In this document: in pieces, positions 10,810-17,961 of the stretch | Numbering within the stretch: the first letter of the stretch is position 1 | How the letters are laid out: every line of letters begins with the position of its first letter | Source: Candidatus Sumerlaeota bacterium | GTDB lineage: Bacteria > Sumerlaeota > Sumerlaeia > SLMS01 > JAHLLQ01 | NCBI GenBank assembly: GCA_021772755.1 | Contig: JAJFLJ010000051.1 | Location: 1-37,960 of the forward strand | Direction: 5' to 3' | DNA: 37,960 bases | Position numbers and translations under genes: made by a program | The notes under the pieces: model-generated | Databases searched by the model: none | What the model saw: only the letters and a program-made list of their open reading frames with translations | What the model was told of the DNA's origin: nothing

Positions 10810-11679
10810 TCACCTGAAATCGCCCGCGCGCTCCATGAGATCGGAAAGACGGTTCTGCAGGCGCGAGAGCACGACCACTTCGCCGGAAGAGGTCAAAGCA
10901 AAGACCATGTCGAAACGGCGGGCGTGGTGCGCCATGATGGCTTCCGACTCCAGTCGCGGCAGAATCGCCGCGATGCCATTGGACTTCCTGAGCCGGTGGA
11001 TCACCCCGTCGGGGGGGATCGGCATGGGGATGCGACCCTCCAGATCGCCGATGATCGTCAGGGCCTGCAGACGGCGCACCAGTTCCTCCACGTTGGCCGG
11101 GGGCCGATCGACTCCGGAAGTCGCCGCTGCGGGCGCGGTACGCTCCGGCGGCGGAGCGGTTCGCAGGGTCGCAGTCGGCTGTTTCGGCTCCGACCCCAGT
11201 GGCGCGCGCACTTCGATCCCTCCCGGAGCCGGCTGGCCCGAATCGTCTTCCATTTGAGTCGGTTCTTGGGACCACGGCTTTGTGTCGAACCCGGCCGCCC
11301 GGGGAAGATACGGAAGCGCCGTGCCTTTCGGGGAAGACGCCGGTGCCGACAGCGAGGGAGCGCTGGGCGTTGCCGGGGAAGCTTGCGCGCCTTCCGCGCC
11401 AAGCTCCTTCAGGGCCTCGCGCTCGAAGGCCGCTTCCGCTTCCGCCGGGTTTCCGAACGAGACCTGCCGTCTTTGCCAGATATAGACGGCGGTGGGAATC
11501 GAGAGCAGCAGCACCGCGAGACCGACGAGGCCCGGAATGTCGCGCATTGTTAGCCACTGCGTCTTTTTCTCCTCTTGCGGGTCGGGCTCCGTGGTCCGCT
11601 GGGCTGCGGCGGTCGCTGCGACCCCGGCTACGACGATGAAGGAGAGAATAGCGGCACGAAAGGTTCTGTGAGACAGCAT
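10810..11679 (-). CDS. Membrane-anchored protein with Pro/Ala-rich linker, unknown
   Basis: An unrecognised 289-residue protein that heads the three-gene unit. From the chosen ATG (MLSHRTFRAAIL) it has an N-terminal signal-like helix (about 8-27, ending TAAAQ), a short spacer, a membrane segment (about 48-68, IPGLVGLAVLLLSIPTAVYIW) and an RRQ stop-transfer. A long low-complexity Pro/Ala/Ser region (about 97-210) follows, and then a compact C-terminal domain (about 215-289) with LVRRLQALTIIGDLEG and a DMVFALTSSGEVVVLSRLQ pattern. The C-terminal domain would lie in the cytosol if the first helix is cleaved. A longer frame upstream lacks good coding character, so the start was placed just before the signal helix. 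Its 298-base upstream gap is shared with the divergent redoxin gene. Confidence 0.7.
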   Translation of the reverse strand: MLSHRTFRAAILSFIVVAGVAATAAAQRTTEPDPQEEKKTQWLTMRDIPGLVGLAVLLLSIPTAVYIWQRRQVSFGNPAEAEAAFEREALKELGAEGAQASPATPSAPSLSAPASSPKGTALPYLPRAAGFDTKPWSQEPTQMEDDSGQPAPGGIEVRAPLGSEPKQPTATLRTAPPPERTAPAAATSGVDRPPANVEELVRRLQALTIIGDLEGRIPMPIPPDGVIHRLRKSNGIAAILPRLESEAIMAHHARRFDMVFALTSSGEVVVLSRLQNRLSDLMERAGDFR

Positions 11680-11977
11680 ACGGGCGTCCGGCAAAGGATT
11701 CGGGCGAGAGTGCGCGAGGTTCCCGGCGCCAGCAAGCAAAGCGTGCGCGGTCTGCTCCGGCGGGCGTGAAATTCTGTCGCCATTCCCTGATCGCCGGACC
11801 GGTCGTGGCATCATGGCCGATTGCCCGGATCGTTGATTATGAACGACTTGAGAGATTTAGAGCGGCTGGTCACCTCTTTCGGGATGACTTTTGCTCCACT
11901 ACGAAGTCCCCTTCGGGGGAAGAGCTTCCAAGCCAGTCGCCCAAACTCAGCGACCGGATTCGCCTAGGAGATGGACC

Positions 11978-12844
11978 ATGAAGATCGCTTTGAAGTACGC
12001 CAGTGCAGCACTCGCCTTTTCGCTCGTCGCCGGCAGCCTGACGGCAGGCCCGGGATGCGCCACGGAAACCGCAAGCGCCGAGAAGAGCGCATGTACCGCC
12101 TCCGCCACCGCCACCGAAATCGTCAACGTTTCTAACGAGTCGAAGGCGACATGCAGCGCCGAAGCCAAGGCCGCCTGCGCCGCAGGCACCAAGGAAGTCG
12201 CCAACAAGGGCGGGGACTGCGCTACGGCCTGTAGCGCCGCCGCCGCCCAGAACATCGTCAACGTCGCCAACGACGCCGACGCCTCGCCGTACTACAAGGT
12301 CGGCAGCAAGGTCGACGACTTCACCCTGCTTCACTCGCAGAGCGGCGACTCGAAGAGCCTCTCGGCGCTGGCCGGCGAGAAGGCCACCCTCGTGATCTTC
12401 TGGAACCAGAACTGCCCCTACGTCGAAGGCAAGAACGGCGCGTCGCAGGCCATCCAGGAGTTCGCCGCCAAGTACGCCGACCAGGGCGTCAGCGTCGTCG
12501 CCGTCGATGCCGGCATCAACAACAGCCAGGACGACATCGCGTCCTATTCCAAGGACCTGAGCATTCCGCTGCTGGTCAACTCCGACAGCACCATCGCCGC
12601 GAAGTTCGACGCCAAGTACACGCCCGAGACCTTCCTTCTCGACGGTGACATGCGCGTTCAGTACGCTGGCGCCTTCTGGACCGGATCGGGCGAAGAGGTT
12701 CGGATGCACGCCGAGAACGCCGTGCAGGACCTGCTGGCAGGCCGTACCGTCGCCGTTCCGGAAGCCCGCGGCGTCGGATGCTCGCTGAAGTACGCCGACG
12801 GCGCGAAGCCGAAGAAGGCCAAGGAAGCCCGCCCCACCACCTGA
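11978..12844 (+). CDS. Exported redoxin-domain protein with Cys-rich N-terminal region
   Basis: A 288-residue exported thioredoxin-fold protein. The signal peptide covers about 1-23, and an AGGAG at 11966 sits 7 bases before the ATG. An unusual Ala/Thr/Ser-rich stretch (about 27-105) contains six cysteines (27, 39, 59, 67, 81, 85) and two similar segments, EIVNVSNES (47-55) and NIVNVANDA (92-100). The redoxin (AhpC/TSA-like) domain follows from about 107: VGSKVDDFTLLHSQSG, then VIFWNQNCPYVEG with a single active-site-position cysteine C146 (CPYV rather than CxxC), and TPETFLLDGD. C268 in the closing GVGCSLKY is a second cysteine that could resolve C146. Similar one-Cys NCPYV proteins with a terminal GCSIK-like motif are known as peroxiredoxin-like proteins. 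A role in envelope thiol chemistry is likely; the substrate is unknown. Confidence 0.85.
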   Translation: MKIALKYASAALAFSLVAGSLTAGPGCATETASAEKSACTASATATEIVNVSNESKATCSAEAKAACAAGTKEVANKGGDCATACSAAAAQNIVNVANDADASPYYKVGSKVDDFTLLHSQSGDSKSLSALAGEKATLVIFWNQNCPYVEGKNGASQAIQEFAAKYADQGVSVVAVDAGINNSQDDIASYSKDLSIPLLVNSDSTIAAKFDAKYTPETFLLDGDMRVQYAGAFWTGSGEEVRMHAENAVQDLLAGRTVAVPEARGVGCSLKYADGAKPKKAKEARPTT

Positions 12845-12867
12845 CCGGTCGCGGGACGCGAAATTCG

Positions 12868-12904
12868 AAGGGCGCCTGAAGCTGGACTTCAGGCGCCCTT
12901 TTTC
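12868..12904 (+). terminator. Strong rho-independent terminator after the redoxin gene
   Basis: A perfect 14-bp inverted repeat (12868-12881 with 12887-12900), loop CTGGA, runs into TTTTT (the end of the stem plus 12901-12903). It lies 23 bases after the stop and is the clearest intrinsic terminator in the window. It separates the redoxin gene from the TlpA gene, so the latter probably has its own promoter in the remaining 50 or so bases. Confidence 0.93.
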
Positions 12905-12956
12905 ATGGAACGGCAGGGTCCTTGCTCTGCAATGCCGCACGAAGGAGTCCGATACG

Positions 12957-13529
12957 ATGATCAACAGATGTCTTGCCATTGCGATGGGGGCCGCCGTTGC
13001 CCTTCCCGCACTCGCGCAGGATTCGGAGCCGGCATCGCAGCCGGCGGCCGAAGCCGCGCAGAGCTACGAGTTCCCCGAAATCGGCCAGGTCGAAACCGTC
13101 GGCCACGACGAGGCCCTCGCCGTCCTGGAGTCCCACGGCAGCCGCCTGCTCGTGGTGAACTTCTGGGCGACGTGGTGCGGGCCCTGCGTCGCCGAGCTCC
13201 CCTACTTCGTCCAGGCGCAGAAGGCTTACGGCGACAAGGGCGTGCTGGTCGTCGGCTACAACATGGACATTCCCGTCTTCGCGGAAGAGTCCGAACAGGT
13301 GGCCGAGCAGACTATCGCGAAGAAGTCGCTGAACTATCCGAACCTCATGCTGGACGTCGATTCCAGCATCACGTTCCCCGAAATCTCCGACGAGTGGTCC
13401 GGCGCCCTGCCGGCGACGTTCTACTACGACGCGGAAGGCACGCTGCTCTTCGAGCGCCTGGAGGAGGTCGACCAGGAAACGCTGAACGCCGACATCGAGC
13501 GCCTCCTCGCGGACCTGGAGGGGAATTGA
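12957..13529 (+). CDS. TlpA-family thiol-disulfide oxidoreductase
   Basis: A 190-residue periplasmic thioredoxin-fold protein. It has a signal peptide (about 1-20, ending LPALA before QDSEPAS), a short low-complexity linker and a thioredoxin domain with VVNFWATWCGPCVAELPYFV, in which C74 and C77 form the CGPC pair. Typical later elements are VLVVGYNMD and LPATFYYDAEGTLLFERL. The cis-proline expected before the last strands is in ALPATFY. TlpA/ResA-type proteins reduce disulfides in the periplasm, for example in apocytochromes or copper-site proteins; the target is not shown here. An AAGGAG sits about 10 bases before the ATG. It follows an exported redoxin gene, but a strong terminator lies between them. 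Confidence 0.92.
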   Translation: MINRCLAIAMGAAVALPALAQDSEPASQPAAEAAQSYEFPEIGQVETVGHDEALAVLESHGSRLLVVNFWATWCGPCVAELPYFVQAQKAYGDKGVLVVGYNMDIPVFAEESEQVAEQTIAKKSLNYPNLMLDVDSSITFPEISDEWSGALPATFYYDAEGTLLFERLEEVDQETLNADIERLLADLEGN

Positions 13530-13597
13530 CCTCGACCGCCGCCCCGGCCGGAAGGTTTCCTGCGGGTTTCCGACCGATCTGAATCGAGCCCGGCTCC

Positions 13598-14494
13598 GTG
13601 TCTTCCGATCCGCCCGCCATCGCCGCCGTCATTCCCGCCTACAACCGGGGGGCGCTGATCGAGCGCTCCATCCGCAGCGCCCAGGCGCAGACGGTTCCCA
13701 TGCGCGAGATCGTCGTCGTGGACGATCGTTCGACGGACGACACGGCGGAGGTCGTGGAGCGCCTTGCCGCCGACGACCCTCGCATCCGCCTGGTGCGGCA
13801 CGAACGCAACGGCGGCCCCTCCCGCGCCCGCAACACGGGCGTGCGCGAGGCCTCTCCCGAGTGCCGGTGGATCGCGCCCCTCGATTCCGACGACGAGTGG
13901 ATGCCCACGAAGACCGAGCGCCAGCTCGAAGCTCTCGAACGCTTTCGGCGCGCCGGGCTGCCCGAACCCGGATGCGTCTACACGGGACACGTGGAGCGGG
14001 AGTCCGACGGAACGGAGTGTATTCGGCGGTCCGCCGCCGAGGGAGACGTTCTGGCGGATGTCCTGGACGACTTTTGCCAGATTCCCTCCGGCGTTCTGGT
14101 GCGCCGCGACCGCTACGACGCCATTGGCGGCATGGACCCGCTGATCACGTCGGGCGAGGACCATGACTTCGTGATTCGCCTGGCCGGCTCCACCACCTTC
14201 GCGGCGGTCGACGAGGTTCTCGCCATCCGCCACATGCACGATTCGGAGCAGAACTCGTGGAACCTGGCCGGGATGCCCCGGTTCATCGAGCGCCATGCCG
14301 CCGCCATCCGAAAGCACCACGGGCGGGACGGACTCGCCCGGTTCCTGTTCCGGTACGCCAACCTCTATCAGCATTCCGGCGACTGGCGGGCGGGTCTGAG
14401 GCTTGCGGCGTGGGGATTGTGGCTCAGCCCGCAGGGGAAATTCGGCGTCTGGGTCCTCTGGCGCTGTCTGCTCCAGGCCGCTGGAAGGCGGTAG
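13598..14494 (+). CDS. Family 2 glycosyltransferase (GT-A fold)
   Basis: A 298-residue cytosolic GT2 enzyme. The GT-A landmarks are AAVIPAYNRGALIERSI (about 9-25), IVVVDDRSTDDT (38-49), the NGGPSRARNTG segment and the metal-binding PLDSDDEW (94-101), then a GGMDPLITSGEDHDFVIRLA acceptor-side region with the ED(H)D motif. The C-terminal part is helical with no clear membrane span. The start is GTG at 13598: an in-frame stop at 13580-13582 excludes anything further upstream, and no ATG precedes the conserved strand. Family 2 covers many donors and acceptors, so only a role in a surface polysaccharide or glycolipid can be suggested. It lies 68 bases after the TlpA gene on the same strand. Confidence 0.88.
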   Translation: MSSDPPAIAAVIPAYNRGALIERSIRSAQAQTVPMREIVVVDDRSTDDTAEVVERLAADDPRIRLVRHERNGGPSRARNTGVREASPECRWIAPLDSDDEWMPTKTERQLEALERFRRAGLPEPGCVYTGHVERESDGTECIRRSAAEGDVLADVLDDFCQIPSGVLVRRDRYDAIGGMDPLITSGEDHDFVIRLAGSTTFAAVDEVLAIRHMHDSEQNSWNLAGMPRFIERHAAAIRKHHGRDGLARFLFRYANLYQHSGDWRAGLRLAAWGLWLSPQGKFGVWVLWRCLLQAAGRR

Positions 14495-14525
14495 AAGGAG
14501 GAGGAAGAGGAGTTTTCCCTTGATC

Positions 14526-14544
14526 TCCTACCAGTCTGGTAGGA
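14526..14544. promoter_or_regulatory. Perfect palindrome upstream of korA, candidate operator
   Basis: TCCTACCA-GTC-TGGTAGGA is a perfect inverted repeat with 8-base arms and a 3-base centre, 121 bases upstream of the korA start. Its length and symmetry suit a dimeric repressor such as a TetR-type regulator, and the surrounding bases are locally AT-richer. It could instead form a small RNA hairpin, or belong to the end of the glycosyltransferase transcript, whose stop is 31 bases away; no T-run follows it. Confidence 0.4.
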
Positions 14545-14664
14545 ATTAGAGGGCAACGCAGCGGTTTCCTGTTGCCGGAGACCGCCCGGGCGCGGACCGT
14601 TCCCGCCCTTAACGGACCGAACAGGTCCCTGCCCGTGTGGCACGAAGGAGCACACTTCCCGCAC

Positions 14665-16530
14665 ATGATCGCCGAAGCCAAGGCCCAGACCTCTCCCCGC
14701 ACGCAGGACATTCCGCGGGCGACGATTCGATTCGCCGGCGATTCCGGCGACGGCATGCAGCTGACCGGCATGCAGTTCACCAAGACCTCCGCAGTGTTCG
14801 GCAACGACGTGAGCACGCTCCCCGACTTCCCGGCGGAAATCCGCGCCCCTGCGGGAACCGTCTACGGCGTGTCGGGTTTCCAGCTTCATTTCAGCAGCAG
14901 CGACGTCTTCACGCCGGGCGACGAACTGGACACGCTCGTCGCCATGAACCCCGCGGCGCTGAAGGTGAACATCAAGGACCTCAAGAACGGCGGCCTCATC
15001 ATCGCCAACGAGGACGGCTTCACCGAGCAGAACCTCAAACTGGCCGGCTATGCGGCGAACCCGCTGACGGACGGAACGCTCGACAAGTACACCGTGCATC
15101 CGGTGCAGATGACCAAGGCGACGGTGAAGGCGTGCGAGGACGTGGGGCTGATCGGCCGCGACGCTCAGCGTTGCAAGAACTTCTACGCCCTCGGCCTGGT
15201 GTGCTGGCTCTACAGCCGCCCCCTCAAGCCCATCATCGACTTCATCGAGTCGAAGTTCGGGAAGAACGAGCTCGTTCGCGACGCGAACCTGAAGGTCTTC
15301 CACGCCGGCTACTACTTCGGCGAGACGGCCGAGCTGTTCCAGAAGAACTACGCCGTCAAGAAGGCGAACCTCCCGCCGGGCACCTATCGCGAGATTCACG
15401 GCAACGAGGCACTGGCACTGGGGCTGATCGCCGCGAGCCAGCTCTCCGGCAAGCCGGTGTTCTACGGCAGCTATCCCATTACGCCGGCCAGCGACATTCT
15501 CCACGAACTCGCGCGCCACAAGGAATTCGGCGTGAAGACCTTCCAGGCGGAGGACGAGATCGCGGCCGTCACGTCGGCCATCGGGGCGGCCTTCGGCGGC
15601 GGACTCGGCGTGACCGCCAGCGCCGGCCCGGGCATCGCGCTGAAGGCCGAGGCGATGGGCCTCGCGACGGTTCTCGAACTTCCCCTCATCGTCATCAACG
15701 TCCAGCGCGGCGGCCCCTCCACGGGGCTCCCGACGAAGACCGAACAGTCCGACCTGTTGCAGGTCATGCACGGCCGCAACGGCGACTGTCCCGTCGTGGT
15801 GATCGCGCCGGCGACCCCCTCGGAGTGCTTCGACATGGCCATCGAGGCCGTGCGCATCGCCTTTCGCAGCATGATCCCCGTCGTGTTCCTCAGCGACGGC
15901 TACATCGCCAACAGCGCCGAGCCCTGGCTCGTTCCCGACGCCTCGAAGCTGGAGCCCATCGTCGTCGAGCACGCCACGGAAGCGAACGGGCCGAACGGCG
16001 AGTTCCTTCCCTATCTGCGCGACGGGAATCTCTCGCGCCCCTGGGTCATTCCGGGAACGCCCGGCCTGATGCACCGCATCGGCGGCCTCGAAAAGGCCGA
16101 CGTGACGGGCAACGTCAGCTACGACCCCGACAACCACCAGCACATGACGAATATCCGCCGCGAAAAGGTGGAGAAGGTCGCGGACCATCTGCCGGAGCAG
16201 ACCGTCTTCGGCGACGAGGACGGCGACCTGGCGCTGGTGGGATGGGGGGGCACGTACGGCCAGCTGCACGAGGCCACCATGTCGCTGCGCGAAGCGGGCT
16301 ACAAGGTCGGGCACGTTCACATCCGCCACCTGAGTCCCTTCCCCAGGAACCTGGAACAGGTGCTGCGCCGTTTTCGCAAGGTCGTCGTGTGCGAACTGAA
16401 CACCGGCCAGCTGCGGATGCTGATTCGCTCGAAGTTCCTGATCGACGCCGACGGACTGAACAAGGTCCAGGGGCGGCCGTTCATGGTGGGCGAGCTCATC
16501 AGCGCGGCGGAAAAGCTGCTGAAGAAATAG
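14665..16530 (+). CDS. korA: 2-oxoacid:ferredoxin oxidoreductase, fused gamma-alpha subunit
   Basis: This is the large subunit of a KorAB-type enzyme that oxidatively decarboxylates a 2-oxo acid (typically 2-oxoglutarate) to acyl-CoA with ferredoxin as acceptor, or runs in reverse in reductive carbon fixation. The 621-residue protein starts with the gamma domain (about 15-195: IRFAGDSGDGMQLTGMQF, then FPAEIRAPAGTVYGVSGFQ). The alpha domain follows (about 225-621) with the diagnostic FYGSYPITPASDILHELA, TFQAEDEIAAVTSAIGAAF, TASAGPGIALKAEAMG, NVQRGGPSTGLPTKTEQSDL and the C-terminal VVCELNTGQLRMLIRSKF. The ATG at 14665 has GAAGGAG 14 bases upstream, somewhat far. korB follows after 59 bases. The gene symbol reflects the family; the substrate could also be pyruvate or another 2-oxo acid. 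Confidence 0.93.
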   Translation: MIAEAKAQTSPRTQDIPRATIRFAGDSGDGMQLTGMQFTKTSAVFGNDVSTLPDFPAEIRAPAGTVYGVSGFQLHFSSSDVFTPGDELDTLVAMNPAALKVNIKDLKNGGLIIANEDGFTEQNLKLAGYAANPLTDGTLDKYTVHPVQMTKATVKACEDVGLIGRDAQRCKNFYALGLVCWLYSRPLKPIIDFIESKFGKNELVRDANLKVFHAGYYFGETAELFQKNYAVKKANLPPGTYREIHGNEALALGLIAASQLSGKPVFYGSYPITPASDILHELARHKEFGVKTFQAEDEIAAVTSAIGAAFGGGLGVTASAGPGIALKAEAMGLATVLELPLIVINVQRGGPSTGLPTKTEQSDLLQVMHGRNGDCPVVVIAPATPSECFDMAIEAVRIAFRSMIPVVFLSDGYIANSAEPWLVPDASKLEPIVVEHATEANGPNGEFLPYLRDGNLSRPWVIPGTPGLMHRIGGLEKADVTGNVSYDPDNHQHMTNIRREKVEKVADHLPEQTVFGDEDGDLALVGWGGTYGQLHEATMSLREAGYKVGHVHIRHLSPFPRNLEQVLRRFRKVVVCELNTGQLRMLIRSKFLIDADGLNKVQGRPFMVGELISAAEKLLKK

Positions 16531-16589
16531 AACCGAACGCGAATCCGGGCACGCGCCCCGACCCCCGACCGCCCACGGCTGAAACGACT

Positions 16590-17615
16590 ATGACGACCGC
16601 CACCGAAGAACCCAGGAAATACACCGTTGCCGACTTCGCCAGCGACCAGGACGTGCGCTGGTGCCCCGGCTGCGGCGACTACTCGGTGCTTGCCGCCGTG
16701 AAGAAGCTGCTCGCCGACATCGGACTCCCGCCGGAGAACTACGCCTTCATCAGCGGCATCGGCTGCTCCAGCCGCTTCCCCTACTACATGAACACGTACG
16801 GCATGCACTCGATCCACGGTCGCGCGACCGCCGTGGCGACGGGGTTCAAGATCACGCGTCCCGACATCCAGACGTGGGTGATCACCGGCGACGGCGACGC
16901 GCTCTCCATCGGCGGCAACCACACCATGCACCTTCTGCGCCGCAACGTGGACGTGAACGTGCTGCTCTTCAACAACCAGATCTACGGGCTGACCAAGGGC
17001 CAGTATTCGCCGACCTCTCCGAAGGGCAAGAAGACGAAGTCCACGCCCATGGGTTCCCTGGACCGTCCGCTGCATCCGCTCTGCATCGCCCTCGCCGCCG
17101 AGGCCACCTTCGTCGCGCGCACCGTCGACATGCACCCCAAGCACCTTCAGGCGACGCTGAAGCGCGCGGCGGAACACAGGGGCACCTCGTTCGTCGAGAT
17201 CTACCAGAACTGCAACATTTTCAACGACGGCGCCCTCGGCCACGCCCAGGACCGCAAGACCCGCGCGGACAACGTGATCGAACTCGAGCACGGCAAGCCG
17301 ATGATCTTCGGCAAGGACCTGAACAAGGGCATCGTGCTCGACGGCCAGCATCTCCGCGCCGTCGACGTCGGCGAGGGCGGAGTGCCGGAGAGCGCGCTCC
17401 TCGTCCACGACGAACAGGCCCCCAGCGGCATCCACAACCTGATGGCGCGCATGAAGTGGCCCGACCTGCCGGAACCCATCGGCGTGCTTCGCGCCGTCCA
17501 GGAACCGACCTACAACGAGCTCATGGAGGCGCAGATCGCCGCCGCCGTGGAGCAGAAGGGCAGCGGCGACCTTCAGAAGCTGCTGTCGGGGCGGTCGACC
17601 TGGACGGTGGAGTAG
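16590..17615 (+). CDS. korB: 2-oxoacid:ferredoxin oxidoreductase, beta subunit
   Basis: The beta subunit carries thiamine diphosphate and one [4Fe-4S] cluster. The 341-residue product shows WCPGCGDYSVL (C25, C28), ISGIGCSSRFPYY (C59) and EIYQNCNIFND (C208), the four-cysteine pattern of the cluster ligands in this family. The ThDP motif begins GDGDALSIGGNH (about 101-112) and ends with LLFNNQIYGLTKGQ, and SPTSPKGKKTKSTPMG follows. The length suits the two-subunit KorAB type, which lacks the separate delta ferredoxin subunit. Electrons therefore go from this cluster to an external ferredoxin. The gene ends at an array of hairpins that separates it from convergent transporter genes. Confidence 0.94.
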   Translation: MTTATEEPRKYTVADFASDQDVRWCPGCGDYSVLAAVKKLLADIGLPPENYAFISGIGCSSRFPYYMNTYGMHSIHGRATAVATGFKITRPDIQTWVITGDGDALSIGGNHTMHLLRRNVDVNVLLFNNQIYGLTKGQYSPTSPKGKKTKSTPMGSLDRPLHPLCIALAAEATFVARTVDMHPKHLQATLKRAAEHRGTSFVEIYQNCNIFNDGALGHAQDRKTRADNVIELEHGKPMIFGKDLNKGIVLDGQHLRAVDVGEGGVPESALLVHDEQAPSGIHNLMARMKWPDLPEPIGVLRAVQEPTYNELMEAQIAAAVEQKGSGDLQKLLSGRSTWTVE

Positions 17616-17731
17616 CGCCGCCGCCGCGCGCTTCGCGCCTTCGCATTCCGCTCTTCGTTCGCATTGGGGCTCCCTCCGGGACGACATCCGCCACTGGCCT
17701 CGGCCACGCACACGAACGTTCCTTCGCTACG

Positions 17732-17937
17732 CAGGCGCATCGCGCCTGGAGTCGATAGCCTGCGGTTGCCGCGTAGCGGCTACCGCAGGTTCAGAGACTC
17801 GCGATCCGAACCGCATCGCGGTTCGACGCCTTCGCGGAGAGGTTGTCGAACAGCGATGCTGTTCGCTTCGTCGTGCGCGATGTCCTATGGTTGCCTGCGG
17901 CAACCATAGGCTACCATCTCCAGGCGCTATGCGCCTG
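17732..17937. repeat. Second intergenic array of short palindromes with 3-base loops
   Basis: The 346-base gap between convergent genes (17616-17961) has no credible ORF. It contains six hairpins: 17732-17748 (7-bp stem, loop ATC), 17759-17789 (8 bp, one T-T mismatch, 5 bp, loop GTA), 17807-17825 (8 bp, loop ATC), 17847-17865 (8 bp, loop GAT), 17884-17910 (12 bp, loop TGC) and 17921-17937 (7 bp, loop TAT). The first and last share identical arms (CAGGCGC/GCGCCTG) and differ only in the loop; all loops are three bases. I see no T-run after any of them. The region upstream of the array (17616-17731) is unremarkable GC-rich sequence. The array may be a REP-like element, a bidirectional transcription stop, or both. 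Confidence 0.8.
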
Positions 17938-17961
17938 AACCGGACTCCGCTTTCGGGGCGC

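Noticed and set aside
11833-11861. Promoter (TTGATT, 17 bases, TTTAGA) upstream of the redoxin gene
   Set aside because: The -10 match is only three of six and the region would give a leader of over 100 bases. It is worth noting only as the AT-richest patch of that gap.
11978-12070. Lipoprotein signal (lipobox) in the Cys-rich redoxin
   Set aside because: The residues before C27 are AGPG, with Pro at -2 and Gly at -3, which does not fit a lipobox; ordinary cleavage near TAG or later is more likely.
17732-17937. Cluster of tRNA genes suggested by many short stems
   Set aside because: No cloverleaf, TPsiC-like loop or CCA end can be drawn; each stem-loop is independent with a 3-base loop.
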